This document shows positions 62,620-64,000 of a stretch of DNA of 64,000 nucleotides, piece by piece. Origin of the DNA: Peteryoungia desertarenae (GTDB lineage Bacteria > Pseudomonadota > Alphaproteobacteria > Rhizobiales > Rhizobiaceae); assembly GCF_005860795.2 (NCBI RefSeq), contig NZ_CP058350.1:1766501-1830500 (forward strand), written 5' to 3'. The notes below the pieces were generated by a model. The model was not told the DNA's origin. It made no database searches and worked only from the letters and a program-made list of their open reading frames with translations. The position numbers and the translations under genes are program-made. Every line of letters starts with the position of its first letter. Within the stretch, counting starts at the first letter, position 1.

Positions 62620-62928
62620 ATGCCCCGCGCACTGTCTCTTGCAATCGCTTTCGTGCTTGCGATCGCCCCGCTGACAGCGACACCCGTTTCGGCGGCAAAC
62701 CAGTCTTCCATCCAACTGGCCAGCGGCGACGTGATCATTGGCGGCGAAAATACCCGCGTCATCCGCCGCGAACCCGGTGTTCGCCCACAGCGCTACTACT
62801 GCGTCATAGAACCGTCAGCCTTCGACAATCCGAACGGCAATTACTCGTGCCCCGCAAGACCGGGACGTGTCGGCGGCACTTGCCGCTGCCCCAACGTGAC
62901 CGGCTCTGGAACGCTCTACACCTACTGA
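62620..62928 (+). CDS. Small secreted cysteine-containing protein
   Basis: A 102-residue protein with a strong signal peptide (LSLAIAFVLAIAPLTATPVSA). The mature part of about 77 residues contains four cysteines (YYCVIE, NYSCPAR, GTCRCPN), likely forming two disulfides in the periplasm or outside. No known domain is recognised. The gene is preceded by a terminator and its own GGAG-like site, and stands alone. Its stop is 12 bases from the end of the converging methyltransferase gene. Confidence 0.7.
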   Translation: MPRALSLAIAFVLAIAPLTATPVSAANQSSIQLASGDVIIGGENTRVIRREPGVRPQRYYCVIEPSAFDNPNGNYSCPARPGRVGGTCRCPNVTGSGTLYTY

Positions 62929-62939
62929 TGAGGCCAACG

Positions 62940-64000
62940 TCAGCCCTTGGTGAGCGTCGCCACTGCCTCGACATGCGGCGACCACAGAAACTGGTCGATT
63001 GGCGTGACCTGATGGATCCGGTAGCCACCCGCCGTCAGGATCGCGAGATCCCGCGCCAGCGTGAGCGGATTGCAGCTGATTGCCACGATCTTCTTCACCG
63101 ATGAGCGGGCAAGCTCGCGACACTGGTCCTCCGCACCTGCGCGTGGCGGGTCGAAGACCACCGCATCCATCGTCTTCAGTTCGGACGCCATCATCGGGCG
63201 GCGAAAGAGATCACGGCGCTCGACGCTGACCGGCTTGATGCCCTGGGTGTTGCGTGCAGCATGGTCCAGCGCCTTCACCGCTTTCTCGTCGGATTCCACC
63301 GCATGCACCTGCGCGACCCTTGCCATCCGAAGGGCAAATGTCCCGATCCCGGCAAAGAGATCGGCAACACGTTTTGCCTTGCCGATATGGGCAATCGCCA
63401 GCCGCGCCATCTCTTCCTCGGCCTCGGCCGTTGCCTGGGTGAAGGCTCCCGGCGGGAGAACCACGCGCGCACCACCAAAATCGAGCTGGGGCTTCACTGG
63501 CTCGATGATGATTTCTCCGTTGACGGAAACGCGCGCAATCCCTGCCAGCTTCATAACCACATCGGTAAGACCGCGTTTCTCGCGGTCGGCCATCCCGCCC
63601 TGCAATCCTTCGACGGACACGTCGAGCCCTGTCATGGTCTCCGTGACAACGAGGCGGAAGGCATCCGAATTGCAGGCTTTGGCGATGGCTTTGAGGGCAG
63701 GGAGCTTCGAGAAAAGCCCGGGTGACTGGATGGGACATTCCTCGATCGGCACCACATGCCGGGTTCCGGCCTGGTTGAAGCCGATGATGAGGGCACCTTC
63801 GCGACGCCTGACCGTGTAGACGAGCCGGCGGCGCTCTCCGGGATGCGCCTCAAAGGTCGGGCAGATCTCCGGCTTCAGCCCCTTGGATGCCAGGGCCGCA
63901 GCAACGCTGTCGCGCTTGAAGATGTTATAGGCCGGTTTCGCCATATGCTGAAGCGAACACCCGCCGCAGGCTCCACCGACCCCGTCAGGACCAAAATGCC
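62940..64000 (-). CDS. TrmA/RlmD-family RNA 5-methyluridine methyltransferase, partial
   Basis: SAM-dependent RNA methyltransferase of the TrmA/RlmD type; it runs off the right edge, so its N-terminal TRAM part is missing. Reading upstream of the internal ATG at 63944 in the same frame gives GGACGGCSLQH, the iron-sulfur cysteine motif of RlmD-like enzymes, showing that 63944 is not the true start. Further motifs are DLFAGIGTFAL (SAM), FDPPRAG and the catalytic Cys in ISCNP. The likely target is a uridine in 23S rRNA or tRNA, not decided here. Confidence 0.92.
   Translation of the reverse strand, partial: HFGPDGVGGACGGCSLQHMAKPAYNIFKRDSVAAALASKGLKPEICPTFEAHPGERRRLVYTVRRREGALIIGFNQAGTRHVVPIEECPIQSPGLFSKLPALKAIAKACNSDAFRLVVTETMTGLDVSVEGLQGGMADREKRGLTDVVMKLAGIARVSVNGEIIIEPVKPQLDFGGARVVLPPGAFTQATAEAEEEMARLAIAHIGKAKRVADLFAGIGTFALRMARVAQVHAVESDEKAVKALDHAARNTQGIKPVSVERRDLFRRPMMASELKTMDAVVFDPPRAGAEDQCRELARSSVKKIVAISCNPLTLARDLAILTAGGYRIHQVTPIDQFLWSPHVEAVATLTKG

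Overview
The window reads as chromosome of an alphaproteobacterium of the order Rhizobiales, most likely the family Rhizobiaceae (Rhizobium/Agrobacterium-like). The basis is gene content: a BA14K-type secreted protein, a DUF1217 protein, a long-chain polyprenyl diphosphate synthase plus UbiA, PhoX, MipA/OmpV, MCPs of rhizobial type, a cobalamin riboswitch, and high-GC codon use. This is inference from family knowledge, not a database match. No rRNA, tRNA, CRISPR array, insertion sequence or prophage was recognised. Coding density is high, and most strand switches are marked by hairpin terminators.

Layout. 0-5 kb: polyprenyl diphosphate synthase, a DUF2007 protein, a TrmN6-like methyltransferase, an S49 peptidase and glyQ. 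4.7-7.2 kb: an inserted two-component pair on the minus strand. 7.4-13.6 kb: lemA, an aroA-like EPSP synthase, a DUF2207 membrane protein and glyS, which carries an AT-rich mosaic patch. 13.7-14.8 kb: ParDE toxin-antitoxin overlapping a DUF523 gene. 14.8-22 kb: chemoreceptor, secreted protein, purD, HicAB toxin-antitoxin, tex. 22-31 kb: a stress and redox stretch with DksA-like and UspA genes behind an Fnr/FixK-type box, a CatE-like VOC protein, an AI-2E-family permease, a metallophosphoesterase, two c-type cytochromes, DJ-1 and GNAT proteins, and a MerR/cation-efflux pair. 31-41.7 kb: DUF2254, oligopeptidase B, a branched-chain aminotransferase, MipA/OmpV, ubiA, a small conserved protein and a giant DUF1217 protein. 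41.8-44.8 kb: modABC with a ModE-like palindrome in front and a frameshifted modE behind. 44.8-49.2 kb: FAD-linked oxidase, Sua5, a degenerate GGDEF protein and an unknown protein.

49.2-64 kb holds the most unusual content. A cobalamin riboswitch lies directly upstream of a Rieske oxygenase and reductase pair resembling glycine betaine demethylase GbcAB. Then come a BA14K protein, a Tat-exported PhoX phosphatase with a Pho-box-like site, and a two-gene operon pairing a stand-alone Cache ectodomain protein with a prokaryotic pentameric ligand-gated ion channel. Downstream are an acyl-CoA dehydrogenase with a palindromic operator, an enoyl-CoA hydratase bordered by palindromic repeats, a second chemoreceptor, a small secreted protein and a TrmA/RlmD-family RNA methyltransferase that runs off the right edge.

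The best candidates for new biology are the Cache/ion-channel pair (55066-57125) and the riboswitch-controlled Rieske pair (49487-52104). Next are the mosaic glyS, the broken modE, and a pseudoknot-capable leader near 38.6 kb. Start codons were moved from the longest frame wherever a ribosome binding site or family alignment argued for it.
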